A stretch of 60,472 nt of DNA from an uncultured Oscillospiraceae bacterium (GCA_934561515.1 CAKTGM010000009.1:1-60472); one strand, 5' to 3'; shown: positions 7,446 through 16,251, counted from the first letter of the stretch. Notes: generated by a model not told the origin, from the letters alone. Numbers and translations: made by a program.

Positions 7446-7698
7446 CGGTCTGCCGCCCCGATTGGGGCAGCCGAATGCACGCGCAGAGCGCAATCAGCGC
7501 CGCAGACTTTGCCGCCTCCCGGCGGCAAATAGCTTCGATCGTTTTTTCTGACGACATGCGCGTCAGAAAAACACCTTGCAGTCCGCCAGCGTGCGAGCGA
7601 AAGCGAGTGCGACGCAGCGGACTGTAAACCAACCAGGAAAAGCGGCAAGCCGCTTTTCCTGGTTGCACTCAAAAATGCGCTTTCAGCGCATTTTTGAA
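7446..7698 (-). repeat. Structured intergenic repeat, copy C (longest, modular)
   Basis: This fills the 7380-7702 gap on the coding strand between ftcD and fchA and starts four bases after the ftcD stop. Read 5' to 3' on the minus strand it has: hairpin CAAAAATGCGC / GCGCATTTTTG; hairpin AACCAGGAAAAGCGGC / GCCGCTTTTCCTGGTT; a long stem CAGTCCGC...GCGGACTG around TCGCACTCGCTTTCGCTCGC; then AAGGTG; hairpin TTTTTCTGACG / CGTCAGAAAAA with loop CGCATGT; linker ACGATCGAAGCTA; hairpin TTTGCCGCC / GGCGGCAAA; and a final CTGCCCC / GGGGCGG hairpin. The order matches copies A, B and D, while the stem sequences differ by compensating changes. Confidence 0.75.
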
Positions 7699-7702
7699 GT
7701 AT

Positions 7703-8614
7703 TTATTCCATGTCGATCAGGTGATACTCCATGACCTGCTTCTTGCAGTCGAAGTCCTTGGCCTTGAGGTAGAACTCGGCGCAGTCGATCAGGGCCTTGG
7801 CGGGGGTCAGGCCGACGATCTCGCTCTCGATGACGCTGGTGCCGTAACGCTCGGCCAGAGCCTTGACCATCTCGTAGGTGACGTAGAGCGGGGTGTCCTC
7901 ATAGTTGACCATGTTCATGGAAACCTGAGCAATGCCGCGGTCCTCGAGCATGAAGCCCATGGCCTTGCAGCTGCGGAAGCCGCCGGAAGAGCCGCGGATG
8001 ACCTTGGCGATCTTCTTGGCAACCTCAACGTCGGAGGTAGCGAGGTTGCAGTTGAAGGCGACCAGCGGCATACGGGCGCCGATGGCGGTGATGCCGGCGG
8101 TGGGGTGGATCTTGCGCTCGCCGAAGTCGGGAGCCCAGTCCTCCTGCAGGAGCTTCTCGGGCATACCCTCGAACTCGCCCTTGCGGCAGGTAGCGAGGTT
8201 GCGGCGCTCCGGACGGGTGGCGCTGTCCTCATACAGGAAGGAGGGGACCTTCAGCTCGTCCCAGATGCGCTTGGCAACGCGCTTGGACATCTCGACGGCT
8301 TCCTCGACGGTCACGTCCATCTGGGGAACGAAGGGGATAACGTCGGTAGCGCCCATGCGCTTGTGCTCACCGTGATGCTTGTTCATGTCGATGCGCTCGG
8401 TGGCGACCTTGGTCAGCTGGAAAGCGACCTCCTCGATGGCCTCGGGAGAGCCGATGAGGGTGAAGACGCAGCGGTTGTGGTTGCCGTCGGTCTGCGCGTC
8501 GAACAGGGTGCAGCCGGGAACGCTCTTAGCGGTCTCGACGAGAGCGTTGTAGGTGGCCTCGTCCTTCTCCTTGGAGCAGCTAAAATTGGGGATGCATTCG
8601 ATCAACTTTGCCAT
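7703..8614 (-). CDS. ftcD: Glutamate formimidoyltransferase
   Basis: A 303-residue protein matching the formiminotransferase part of FTCD. It begins MAKLIECIPNFSCSKEKD, carries HHGEHKRMGATDVIPFVP near residue 80, which includes the active-site histidine region, and PTAGITAIGARMPLVAFN near residue 185. It transfers the formimino group of N-formimino-glutamate to tetrahydrofolate, giving glutamate. FchA, encoded downstream, processes the product. Substrate comes from HutU and HutI on the opposite strand. The ATG follows ACGGAGG, and a promoter lies about 95-120 bases upstream. Confidence 0.95.
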   Translation of the reverse strand: MAKLIECIPNFSCSKEKDEATYNALVETAKSVPGCTLFDAQTDGNHNRCVFTLIGSPEAIEEVAFQLTKVATERIDMNKHHGEHKRMGATDVIPFVPQMDVTVEEAVEMSKRVAKRIWDELKVPSFLYEDSATRPERRNLATCRKGEFEGMPEKLLQEDWAPDFGERKIHPTAGITAIGARMPLVAFNCNLATSDVEVAKKIAKVIRGSSGGFRSCKAMGFMLEDRGIAQVSMNMVNYEDTPLYVTYEMVKALAERYGTSVIESEIVGLTPAKALIDCAEFYLKAKDFDCKKQVMEYHLIDME

Positions 8615-8707
8615 GGTAATGTCCTCCGTTAAATATATTTTTTCAATGAATCATCATTTTGCTCAGACAGGTGAGTTTCATCTGCCCTGTTTTTGTTCAG
8701 CGCCGCC

Positions 8708-8736
8708 ATTATATCGCGGCGCAACAGGGGAGTAAA
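8708..8736 (-). promoter_or_regulatory. Promoter for ftcD-fchA-hutD
   Basis: On the minus strand TTTACT (8731-8736) and a perfect TATAAT (8708-8713) are 17 bases apart, in the gap between the LysR gene and ftcD. An 18-base perfect palindrome, TTTAAGCGGCCGCTTAAA (8755-8772), sits just upstream and could be an operator or the end hairpin of the LysR gene. Confidence 0.65.
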
Positions 8737-8776
8737 CAGGTTTTCTTTCTCTTTTTTAAGCGGCCGCTTAAATTTA

Positions 8777-9658
8777 TTAAGTGATGCTCTGTTCTACGAA
8801 GCGCCGCACGCACGGCGCGCTCCCGGCGGCGCCGTTCCATGCAAGAACGGCGTAGGAGCGGATGGGCAGCCCCTGCACGGGTTTTGACTTGATCGGCGCG
8901 CCCGGATGCGTGCTGAGAATGGACTTTGGCAGGAAGCTCAGCCCGAAGCCCGAGAGCACCATCTGCATTGCCATGGGCGTATCGTAGCAGTGGCACTTCA
9001 CATTCGGCTTAAAGCCGCTGCGCCGGCACTCCTGCACCAGAAAGTCATTATAGCTCCACAGGTCGTCCGAGCGCAGAAGGCACATCGGCACGCCCTCGAG
9101 CCGCTCGATGGGCACCTCCGAAAGCTCCGGCGCGGGGTCCATGTCCTCGCGCATGATGAGCTCGAGCGCGTCCTCGCCGAGAATGCGCTCCTGCAAATCG
9201 CTCGGCTCGCGCGCGGCGGTGCGCAGGAAGAGCGCGTGCAGCTCGCCGCGGTTCAACAGCTCGAGAAGCTCCTGCGGAGAGCCCAGACGGATGAAAAGCT
9301 CCACCTGCGGATAGGCCTTGTGATAAATATTTATATAATGTAAGGCGTAGGGCATGGCCGAGTAGATCACGCCGAGCTTGATGCGCCCGCTCATGCCCGT
9401 GCCGACGCTGCGCACGCTGTCCTCCACGCGGCGGATGTCCTGAAAGACCTGCTGCGTCTGCTGATAAAGACTCTGCCCCGCGTCGGTGAGCGCCATGCCC
9501 TTGCTGCCGCGCAAAAAGAGCTGCACCCCCAGCTCCTCCTCGAGCTGGGCGATCTGGCGCGAGATGGGCGGCTGGGCCACGTGCAGCTCGCGCGCCGCCG
9601 CGGAAATGCTCTTTTCCTCCGCCACCGCACAAAAGTACTCCAGCTGACGCAATTTCAT
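8777..9658 (-). CDS. LysR-family transcriptional regulator
   Basis: A 293-residue LysR-type regulator. The N-terminal winged helix reads MKLRQLEYFCAVAEEKSISA, then AARELHVAQPPISRQIAQLEEELG (recognition helix about residues 27-45). A linker helix and a periplasmic-binding-protein-like effector domain (about 90-290, beginning GRIKLGVIYSAMPY) follow. It is transcribed away from hutU, with promoters overlapping in a 168-base gap, the usual layout for a LysR regulator and its target. The likely effector is urocanate or another histidine breakdown product, but this is inference from position. The ATG follows AAGGA. Confidence 0.92.
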   Translation of the reverse strand: MKLRQLEYFCAVAEEKSISAAARELHVAQPPISRQIAQLEEELGVQLFLRGSKGMALTDAGQSLYQQTQQVFQDIRRVEDSVRSVGTGMSGRIKLGVIYSAMPYALHYINIYHKAYPQVELFIRLGSPQELLELLNRGELHALFLRTAAREPSDLQERILGEDALELIMREDMDPAPELSEVPIERLEGVPMCLLRSDDLWSYNDFLVQECRRSGFKPNVKCHCYDTPMAMQMVLSGFGLSFLPKSILSTHPGAPIKSKPVQGLPIRSYAVLAWNGAAGSAPCVRRFVEQSIT

Positions 9659-9715
9659 GCTTTTTCGTCCTTCTTTCTATACCAAAAAAGTATCCTATGT
9701 CGACAAATTAAGTAC

Positions 9716-9793
9716 TTTTCATTATAGCACATCTTTGCTATAATGCAAGTTGTAAAGAAAAGTGCAAAATTACTTTTTAATTTTAGCACTTTT
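9716..9793. promoter_or_regulatory. Face-to-face lysR/hutU promoters and palindromic operator
   Basis: On the plus strand TTTTCA (9716-9721) and TATAAT (9739-9744) are 17 bases apart. On the minus strand TTGCAT and TATAAT use the same bases in reverse. The overlap makes a perfect inverted repeat CATTATAGCA / TGCTATAATG (9720-9729, 9736-9745). Downstream, AAAAGTGCAAAATTA is nearly repeated in inverted form (9758-9793, one inserted base in the 3' arm), close to where hutU transcription would start or in its leader. It is a good candidate for the LysR operator or a leader hairpin. Confidence 0.7.
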
Positions 9794-9825
9794 ACAGAAT
9801 ATTTTTTTGAAGGAGAGGCACCACC

Positions 9826-11847
9826 ATGATCAATCTTGCAGATGAAGCCATGACGATCAAGCTGGACTACGAACTTCCCGAGTATCCGAAGTTTGAAGAC
9901 GGCTATCGCCGCGCTCCCCGCCGCGAATCCCACCTGACCGAAGCCGATAAGGCTCTCGCCATCAAGAACGCTCTGCGTTACATCCACCCCGACCATCACG
10001 AGCAGATGGCCAAGGAGTTTGCGCAGGAGCTCGAAGAGCACGGCCGTATCTACGGCTACCGTTTCCGTCCCGAGGGCAAGCTCTACGGCAAGCCCATCGA
10101 CGAGTACAAGGGCAAGTGCATCGAGGGTAAGGCCATTCAGGTCATGATCGACAACAACCTCGACTTTGACATTGCTCTCTATCCCTATGAGCTCGTCACC
10201 TACGGTGAGACCGGTCAGGTCTGCCAGAACTGGATGCAGTACCGCCTCATCAAGAAGTACCTCGAGGAGCTGACCGACGAGCAGACGCTGGTCGTCATGT
10301 CCGGCCATCCTCTGGGCCTGTTCCACTCCCACAAGATGGCGCCCCGCGTCATCATCTCCAACGGCCTGATGGTCGGCACCTTCGACGATCAGGAGAACTT
10401 CAACCGCGCCGCCGCGCTCGGCGTTGCCAACTACGGTCAGATGACCGCCGGCGGCTGGATGTACATCGGCCCCCAGGGCATCGTCCACGGCACGTTCAAC
10501 ACGCTGCTCAACGCCGGCCGTCTCAAGCTCGGCATCCCCAACGACAAGGACCTCGCCGGCCGTCTGTTCATCTCCGCGGGCTTAGGCGGCATGAGCGGCG
10601 CGCAGGGCAAGGCTGCCGAGATCGCCGGCGCTGCGTCCATCATCGCCGAGGTCGACGATTCCCGTATCGACACCCGCTACACCCAGGGCTGGGTCAGCCA
10701 CCGCACCGACTCCCTCGAGGAGGCGACCAAGATCGCCCTCGAGCATCAGAAGGCGGGCAAGCCCTGCGCCGTTGCCTACTGCGGCAACATCGTTGATCTG
10801 CTCGAGTACCTCTATGAGCACAACGTTCACGTTGACCTCATGAGCGACCAGACCTCCTGCCACGTCCCCTACGACGGCGGCTACTGCCCGCAGGGCCTCA
10901 CCTTCGCCCAGCGCACCGAGATGCTGGACAAGGACCCCGAGGGCTTCCGCAAGCTCGTCGACAAGACGCTGCAGCATCACTATGAGATGATCTGCAAGTT
11001 CCACGAGCGCGGCACCTACTTCTTCGACTACGGCAACAGCTTCCTCAAGGCCGTGTACGATACCGGCGTGAAGAGCATCTGCAAGAACGGCGAGAACGAC
11101 CTCGACGGCTTCATCTTCCCGTCCTACGTCGAAGACATTCTCGGTCCCTGCCTGTTCGACTTCGGCTACGGCCCGTTCCGTTGGTGCTGCCTGAGCCGCA
11201 ACCCCGAGGATCTGCACAAGACCGACATGGCTGCCGCCGAGTACATCAAGGCCCACAACCGCCGCTATCAGGACTACGACAACTATGTCTGGGTCCGCGA
11301 TGCCGAGAAGAACAAGCTGGTCGTCGGCACCCAGTGCCGTATCCTCTATCAGGATGCCATGGGCCGCATGAACCTCGCGCTCAAGTTCAACGAGATGGTC
11401 CGCAACGGTGAGATCGGCCCCGTCATCCTTGGCCGTGACCACCACGACACCGGCGGTACCGATGCGCCCTTCCGTGAGACCTCCAACATCAAGGACGGCT
11501 CCAACATCATGGCCGAGATGGCGACCCAGTGCTACGCCGGCAACGCTGCCCGCGGCATGAGCTACATCGCCCTGCACAACGGCGGCGGTACGGGTATCGG
11601 CCGCGCCATCAACGGCGGCTTCGGTATGGTTCTCGACGGCTCCGAGCGTGTCGACACCATCCTGAAGATGTCCATGCCCTGGGATACCATGATCGGCGTT
11701 GCCCGCCGCAGCTGGGCGCGCAACGAGAACGCCATGACCACGGTTGCCGAGTACAACAAGATGTACGAGGGCCAGGATCACATCACCATGCCTTACGTCG
11801 CGGACGAAGAGCTCTGCGAGAAGGCCGTGAAGGATTTCATGCACTAA
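9826..11847 (+). CDS. hutU: Urocanate hydratase
   Basis: A 673-residue urocanase that adds water to urocanate to give imidazolonepropionate, using tightly bound NAD as an electrophile. It shows QTAGGWMYIGPQGIVHGT-type NAD-site sequence (near residue 205), FISAGLGGMSGAQGKA near 248, and the late conserved block MATQCYAGNAARGMSY followed by HNGGGTGIGRAINGG, with the family cysteine. It resembles the longer urocanase subgroup of about 670 residues rather than the 555-residue HutU of Pseudomonas. GAAGGAG precedes the ATG. It is the first gene of the plus-strand hut unit and ends in a strong terminator. Confidence 0.95.
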   Translation: MINLADEAMTIKLDYELPEYPKFEDGYRRAPRRESHLTEADKALAIKNALRYIHPDHHEQMAKEFAQELEEHGRIYGYRFRPEGKLYGKPIDEYKGKCIEGKAIQVMIDNNLDFDIALYPYELVTYGETGQVCQNWMQYRLIKKYLEELTDEQTLVVMSGHPLGLFHSHKMAPRVIISNGLMVGTFDDQENFNRAAALGVANYGQMTAGGWMYIGPQGIVHGTFNTLLNAGRLKLGIPNDKDLAGRLFISAGLGGMSGAQGKAAEIAGAASIIAEVDDSRIDTRYTQGWVSHRTDSLEEATKIALEHQKAGKPCAVAYCGNIVDLLEYLYEHNVHVDLMSDQTSCHVPYDGGYCPQGLTFAQRTEMLDKDPEGFRKLVDKTLQHHYEMICKFHERGTYFFDYGNSFLKAVYDTGVKSICKNGENDLDGFIFPSYVEDILGPCLFDFGYGPFRWCCLSRNPEDLHKTDMAAAEYIKAHNRRYQDYDNYVWVRDAEKNKLVVGTQCRILYQDAMGRMNLALKFNEMVRNGEIGPVILGRDHHDTGGTDAPFRETSNIKDGSNIMAEMATQCYAGNAARGMSYIALHNGGGTGIGRAINGGFGMVLDGSERVDTILKMSMPWDTMIGVARRSWARNENAMTTVAEYNKMYEGQDHITMPYVADEELCEKAVKDFMH

Positions 11848-11860
11848 GAGAACACTTCAG

Positions 11861-11890
11861 AAAAGGGGCTTTTTACAAAGCCCCTTTTTT
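11861..11890 (+). terminator. Intrinsic terminator of hutU
   Basis: AAAAGGGGCTTT / AAAGCCCC followed by six T, 14 bases after the hutU stop. It implies that hutI needs read-through or its own promoter. Confidence 0.9.
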
Positions 11891-11908
11891 GAGCTGGATT
11901 CACCCCAA

Positions 11909-12138
11909 GAGTGTCGGAAAAGCGGCAGAGCCACTTTCCCGAGAAGGGTTCGCTGCGTTCTGTGCCTCGGTTGTCCGCTGAAAGCGGACAATTCGACACT
12001 CACTCCGCGCAAAGTGTTTTCTGCCACGCACATGTCGCGGCAGAAAACGATCAAAATTATTTGCCGCCTGCGGGCGGCCTGGGCAGCCGTTGGCGGCTCT
12101 GCCGCCTCACGGATGCCGCGTACCCCTTGCGGGTAAAA
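11909..12138 (+). repeat. Structured intergenic repeat, copy B
   Basis: This occupies most of the 362-base gap between hutU and hutI. An outer stem GAGTGTCG (11909-11916) / CGACACTC (11994-12001) encloses a GGAAA...TTTCC hairpin, a CCGAG...CTCGG hairpin and TTGTCCGC / GCGGACAA. Then come AAAGTG, the hairpin TTTTCTGCC / GGCAGAAAA with loop core CGCACATGTCG, the linker ACGATCAAAATTA, and TTGCCGCC / GGGCGGC, followed by further GC-rich hairpins. Order, linker and loop match copies A, C and D. It carries no open reading frame that looks real. Confidence 0.72.
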
Positions 12139-12209
12139 CTCTGCGAGGCTTTTTGACAAGCCATCGAACAGAATGCTCTTTCCAACCGTGAGAAAGGACA
12201 ACATTTACT

Positions 12210-13436
12210 ATGAAAAAATTACTGGTCAAAAACATCGGCCTGCTTGCTACGCCCGAGGGCAAGTCCGCCCGCCGCGGCGAGGAGCAGGGCAAGATCAAGT
12301 TCCTGAAGGACGCCTGGGTCCTCATCGAGGACGGCGTCATCGCCTCCGTCGGCACCGGCGCTCTGCCCGCCGCCGAGGGCGCGGAGATCGTCGACGCGGA
12401 GGGCCGCCTTGTCACGCCCGGCCTTGTTGACGCCCACACCCACCTCATCTTCGGCGGCTGGCGCCAGAATGAGCTGGGCATGAAGCTCCACGGCAAGACC
12501 TATCTTGAGATCCAGAACGCCGGCGGCGGCATCCAGTCCACCACCAACGCCACCCGCAAGGCGAGCGTTGAGGAGCTGAGCAGCAAGGCGGCCAAGGCGC
12601 TCGACGAGATGATGGGCTTCGGCACCACCACGGTCGAGGCCAAGAGCGGCTACGGCCTCGCCACCGAGCATGAGCTCAAGGCCCTCGAGGTCATCAAGGA
12701 CCTCAACGACCACCACCGCATGGACCTCGTGGCGACCTTCATGGGCGCGCACCTCGTCCCCGCGGAGTACAAGGCGAACCGCGAGGAGTATGTCCGCCTC
12801 GTCTGCGAGGAGATGATGCCCCGCGTTAAGGAGCAGGGCATCGCCAAGTTCTGCGACGTCTTCTGCGAGGCTGACACCTTCACCGTCGAAGAGTCCCGTC
12901 AGGTGCTCGAGGCGGGCCTCAAGTACGGCCTGCGCCCCAAGATCCACGCCGACGAGATCGAGGCCATCGGCGGCAGCCAGCTCGCCGGTGAGATCGGTGC
13001 GATCTCTGCCGAGCATCTGATCGTCTGCCCGCCCGAGGGCATCGAGAGCATGGCAAAGGGCGGCGTCATCGCCTGCCTCCTGCCCGCGACGAGCTTCAAC
13101 CTCGGCGCTGTGTTCGCGCCCGCGCGCGACATGGTGAAGGCCGGCGTTCCCGTTGCGATGGCAACGGACTTCAACCCCGGCTCCTGCCCCTGCCTCAATA
13201 TGCAGTTCGTCATCAACCTCGGCTGCCTCAAGTATAAGCTCACGCCCGAGGAGGTTCTCACGGCCGTCACGCTCAACGGCGCCGCCGCCATCGACATGGC
13301 CGACAAGGTCGGTTCCGTTGAAGAGGGCAAGCTCGGCGACCTCGTCATCTGGGACGCGCCCGACCTCGACTACATCTGCTACCGCGTGGGCAGCAACCTC
13401 GCCAAGACCGTCATCAAGCGCGGCGAGCTCGTGTAA
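12210..13436 (+). CDS. hutI: Imidazolonepropionase
   Basis: A 408-residue amidohydrolase that opens the ring of imidazolonepropionate to N-formimino-glutamate. Metal and substrate motifs are DAHTHLIFGG near residue 75, the histidine in LVATFMGAHLVP, IHADEIEAIGG near 248, and ATDFNPGSCPCLNMQ near 320, all as in HutI. The length is normal. AGAAAGGA lies upstream of the ATG. It feeds the two possible formiminoglutamate enzymes in this window, FtcD and the distant HutG. Confidence 0.95.
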   Translation: MKKLLVKNIGLLATPEGKSARRGEEQGKIKFLKDAWVLIEDGVIASVGTGALPAAEGAEIVDAEGRLVTPGLVDAHTHLIFGGWRQNELGMKLHGKTYLEIQNAGGGIQSTTNATRKASVEELSSKAAKALDEMMGFGTTTVEAKSGYGLATEHELKALEVIKDLNDHHRMDLVATFMGAHLVPAEYKANREEYVRLVCEEMMPRVKEQGIAKFCDVFCEADTFTVEESRQVLEAGLKYGLRPKIHADEIEAIGGSQLAGEIGAISAEHLIVCPPEGIESMAKGGVIACLLPATSFNLGAVFAPARDMVKAGVPVAMATDFNPGSCPCLNMQFVINLGCLKYKLTPEEVLTAVTLNGAAAIDMADKVGSVEEGKLGDLVIWDAPDLDYICYRVGSNLAKTVIKRGELV

Positions 13437-13463
13437 GTTCACGAAGAATAAAGGGGGAACACC

Positions 13464-13898
13464 ATGGATAGGACCGATTATCAGATCCTGAATCTTTTGC
13501 AGGAGGACAGCCGCTGCACGCTGCGCCGCATGGGTGATCTTGTGGGGCTCACGCCCCCCGCCGTTTCCGAGCGCATCCGCCGCATGGAAGAGAGCGGCGT
13601 CATCCGCGGCTACCACATCGACGTGGACCGCACCAAGCTCGACTGCAACATCACGGGCTTCATCTCCGTGGCGCTCGAGCCGGACAAATACGACAAGTTC
13701 TGCGATTTCTGTTCTTCGCAGAGCTCCGTCATCAGCCATTACCACGTCGTCGGCGAGTTCAACGCGCTGCTGCGCTTCGCCGTGCGCGATACCCAGCAGC
13801 TCGACCAGCTTCTCTCCCTCATCAAGAAGTTCGGCGACTCGCGCACCTCGATCGAGCTCAAGACCCTCTTCGACAGCAAGGACATCCCCCTGCCCTGA
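13464..13898 (+). CDS. Lrp/AsnC-family transcriptional regulator
   Basis: A 144-residue Lrp/AsnC protein. The N-terminal helix-turn-helix covers MDRTDYQILNLLQEDSRCTL to SERIRRMEESGVIRGY (residues 1-50), and the C-terminal ligand-binding half runs about 65-140 (ISHYHVVGEFNALLRFAVRD). Such regulators sense amino acids as dimers or octamers. It follows hutI by 27 bases with an AAAGGGGG ribosome site, so it is probably co-transcribed and may sense histidine or glutamate. The ligand is inference only. A strong terminator closes the unit. Confidence 0.92.
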   Translation: MDRTDYQILNLLQEDSRCTLRRMGDLVGLTPPAVSERIRRMEESGVIRGYHIDVDRTKLDCNITGFISVALEPDKYDKFCDFCSSQSSVISHYHVVGEFNALLRFAVRDTQQLDQLLSLIKKFGDSRTSIELKTLFDSKDIPLP

Positions 13899-13916
13899 GC
13901 GATCCCGCATCGCCAC

Positions 13917-13950
13917 AGCGCCCGCTGCTTTTAGCAGCGGGCGCTTTTTT
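13917..13950 (+). terminator. Intrinsic terminator after the lrp gene
   Basis: AGCGCCCGCTGC / GCAGCGGGCGCT with loop TTTTA and a six-T tail. Confidence 0.95.
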
Positions 13951-14088
13951 GCGCTGCCGTGTCAGCACGGTATGGTCTTATCGTGATTTTCCATGTCTCC
14001 GAATATTGCGAACGGGCTCGAATGTTGATATACTATTTCAAAACAGGATTTGTTATGAAACCGCTGAGAAGAATGGAGAGGCCGAAGA

Positions 14089-15447
14089 ATGAAACTGGAA
14101 CAGACGCAATCGCTCGCCCAAAAGCTTGTGCTGACGCAGAATATGCGCCAGTCGCTCGACTGTCTTCAGCTCTCCGCTCCCGAGCTGAGCGAATATGTGC
14201 AGGAGGTCGCGCTCTCCAATCCCCTGCTGGACGTGCAGGCCCCCACCTATTACGAAACACAGCTCCCCAGCGAAGCCGCCCCCGCCGAGCGCGAAGCGCC
14301 CGAGCTGTGCGAAAACGACGCATGGCACGGCGTTCCCACCGGGCGCTGCTGCGATGTGCCGCCCGACTTCACCGCCTTTCTCGTGCGCGAGAAGACCTTC
14401 CGCGACCATCTCAACGAGCAGATCGGGCAGATGAAGCTGGTGGACGACGAGCTTCTGCGCCTGTGCCGCTTCCTCATCGACTGTCTCGACGAGCGCGGCT
14501 ATCTCGACTGCCCGCTCGAGGACCTTGCCCGCGAGTTCGGCCTGCCGCTCTTCTCGCTCGAGCAGGCGCTCTTTGCCGTGCAGATGCTCGATCCCCCGGG
14601 CGTGGGTGCGCGGAATCTCACCGAATGTCTGACGCTCCAGCTCGCGCAGTCCCGCTCGTTCGACGCGCTCACGCTGACCATCGCGCGCGACGGGCTCGAG
14701 CTTCTGAGCCGGCGCGACTACAGCGGCCTTGCCGCCCTGCTCGGCGTGAGCGTGAACGAGGCCAAGGCCGCCGCCGCCAGAATCCTTGCGCTCAACCCCA
14801 TCCCCTCGCGCAGCTTTGCCGGCAGCGAGCAGATCGCCTACGTCGCGCCCGACGCGGTCTTTTCCATGCAGCAGGGCCGCCTCGTCATCGAGCTCAACGA
14901 GCGCATCCTGCCGCGCCTTTCCGTCAACGCCGAGTATTCCGCCCTCTCCGCAAGCGACGATCCCGAGGTGCAGCGCTATGTGAAGGAGAAGCTTTCCGAG
15001 GCGCAGGCGCTCATCAAGGGCGTGCACACCCGCTGCGATACGCTCTTGCAGCTCATCCGCCTCATCGCCGACGAGCAGCGCGACTATTTTTGCAGCGGCG
15101 GCGAGCTTGTCCCCATCACGATGCAGCAGGTGGCGGAGAAGATGGGCATGAGCACCTCGACCGTCAGCCGCGCGGCGCAGAACAAGTACATCCAGTTTCA
15201 GGGCCGCACCATCCCGCTGCGCAGCTTCTTTACCACCGCCATCCGCTCCGACGCGGCCGTTTCCTCCCACGCCGTCAAGCAGCGCATCCGCAGTCTCATT
15301 CAGGCCGAGGACCCCGCTTCTCCGCTCTCGGACGAGGCGCTGCGCCTTGCCCTTTCCGCCCTCGGCGTGGAGGTCAGCCGCCGCGCCGTGGCCAAATACC
15401 GTATGTCGATGGATATCCCCGCCTCGTCCCGCCGCAAAAAGCGCTGA
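14089..15447 (+). CDS. rpoN: RNA polymerase sigma-54 factor
   Basis: A 452-residue sigma-54. Region I is the glutamine/leucine-rich start, MKLEQTQSLAQKLVLTQNMR. The core-binding region lies in the middle, the DNA-binding region includes VAEKMGMSTSTVSRAAQNKY, and the C-terminal RpoN box is at about residues 427-437 (SRRAVAKYRMS; usual form ARRTVAKYRE). The family directs polymerase to -24/-12 promoters and needs an AAA+ activator, none of which lies in this window. In Clostridia it often controls amino-acid or PTS genes. GGAGAG precedes the ATG. The methyltransferase gene follows 39 bases later and may share the transcript. Confidence 0.95.
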   Translation: MKLEQTQSLAQKLVLTQNMRQSLDCLQLSAPELSEYVQEVALSNPLLDVQAPTYYETQLPSEAAPAEREAPELCENDAWHGVPTGRCCDVPPDFTAFLVREKTFRDHLNEQIGQMKLVDDELLRLCRFLIDCLDERGYLDCPLEDLAREFGLPLFSLEQALFAVQMLDPPGVGARNLTECLTLQLAQSRSFDALTLTIARDGLELLSRRDYSGLAALLGVSVNEAKAAAARILALNPIPSRSFAGSEQIAYVAPDAVFSMQQGRLVIELNERILPRLSVNAEYSALSASDDPEVQRYVKEKLSEAQALIKGVHTRCDTLLQLIRLIADEQRDYFCSGGELVPITMQQVAEKMGMSTSTVSRAAQNKYIQFQGRTIPLRSFFTTAIRSDAAVSSHAVKQRIRSLIQAEDPASPLSDEALRLALSALGVEVSRRAVAKYRMSMDIPASSRRKKR

Positions 15448-15486
15448 AACGCGCGCGGTAACCATTTTCGTCAGGAGGTATGCTCG

Positions 15487-16251
15487 ATGGCCAGCATATA
15501 CGACCGCAGCGATATCTACGATCTCTTTGACTCCCCGAAAAAGGACGAAATGACAAAGGCGCACTGGGAGAGCGTCCTTTCCGGCATTCCCGTGTGCACG
15601 GCGCTCGATGTGAGCATCGGCACCGGCTCTCTCACGCTGCCGCTCGCGCAGCTCGGCATATCACTCTACGGCTCGGACCTGAGCGAAGCGATGCTCGACC
15701 GCTGCCGGAAGAAAGCGGCGGAGCGCGGTCTTGCCGTCGATTTGCGGCAGTGTGATTTCCGCGCCCTGCGCGCGCATTTCGGCCGGACATTCGACTGCGT
15801 GATGAGCACCGGCAACTCGCTCGCCTATGTGCCGAACAACGAGCTCACGGACGTTCTCTCGCAGATGGACGCCCTTGTTGCGCCCGGCGGCGCGCTCTAC
15901 TTTGACCTTCGCAACTGGGACAAGATCGTGCAGCAGAAGCAGCGCTTTTACTTCTACGATCCCGCGTTTCTGCCCGGCGGCGACCGCGTGAATCTCATGC
16001 AGGTCTGGGATCACCACGGCGATGGCTCGATCACCTTCCACCTGCTCTACACCTTTGAGCGCGACGGCAGGATCTTCCAGAAGGAGCACTTTGAAGAGCA
16101 CTATCATCCCGTCGCCCGGCAGCTGCTGCTCGATCAGCTCGCGGCGCTCGGCTACGAGGATGTCACCGTGCGCGCCTTCCCCGTGCAGTTCGGCGCGTTC
16201 GACCCGGAGAGGTCAAACTGGTACTGCGTGCTGGCACGAAAAAAGGCGTAA
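15487..16251 (+). CDS. SAM-dependent methyltransferase, substrate unknown
   Basis: A 254-residue class I methyltransferase. Motif I is TALDVSIGTGSLTLPLAQLG (about residues 37-56), with serine-isoleucine where GCGTG is common. The acidic SAM-ribose residue is in LYGSDLSEAML, and motif IV is FDCVMSTGNSLAYV. The C-terminal half (FYDPAFLPGGDRVNLMQVWD, EEHYHPVARQLLLDQL) resembles the small-molecule methyltransferase group with a helical lid. It starts MASIYDRSDIYDLFDSPKKD after CAGGAGGT. The substrate cannot be told. It lies just behind rpoN and ahead of the secreted protease. Confidence 0.8.
   Translation: MASIYDRSDIYDLFDSPKKDEMTKAHWESVLSGIPVCTALDVSIGTGSLTLPLAQLGISLYGSDLSEAMLDRCRKKAAERGLAVDLRQCDFRALRAHFGRTFDCVMSTGNSLAYVPNNELTDVLSQMDALVAPGGALYFDLRNWDKIVQQKQRFYFYDPAFLPGGDRVNLMQVWDHHGDGSITFHLLYTFERDGRIFQKEHFEEHYHPVARQLLLDQLAALGYEDVTVRAFPVQFGAFDPERSNWYCVLARKKA

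Noticed and set aside
8755..8772. 18-base perfect palindrome TTTAAGCGGCCGCTTAAA as a terminator
   Set aside because: No T-run follows on the minus strand. It may be an operator, but the sequence alone does not decide, so it is only mentioned with the ftcD promoter.
12219..13916. 565-codon minus-strand frame across hutI and the lrp gene
   Set aside because: It is antisense to two well-supported genes. Its Leu/Ala/Gly/Asp-rich composition is typical of a shadow frame at high GC.
13959..15461. 500-codon frame overlapping rpoN in another phase, with ATG near 14055
   Set aside because: It is Arg/Ala-rich and has no homology, while the rpoN frame shows all sigma-54 regions.
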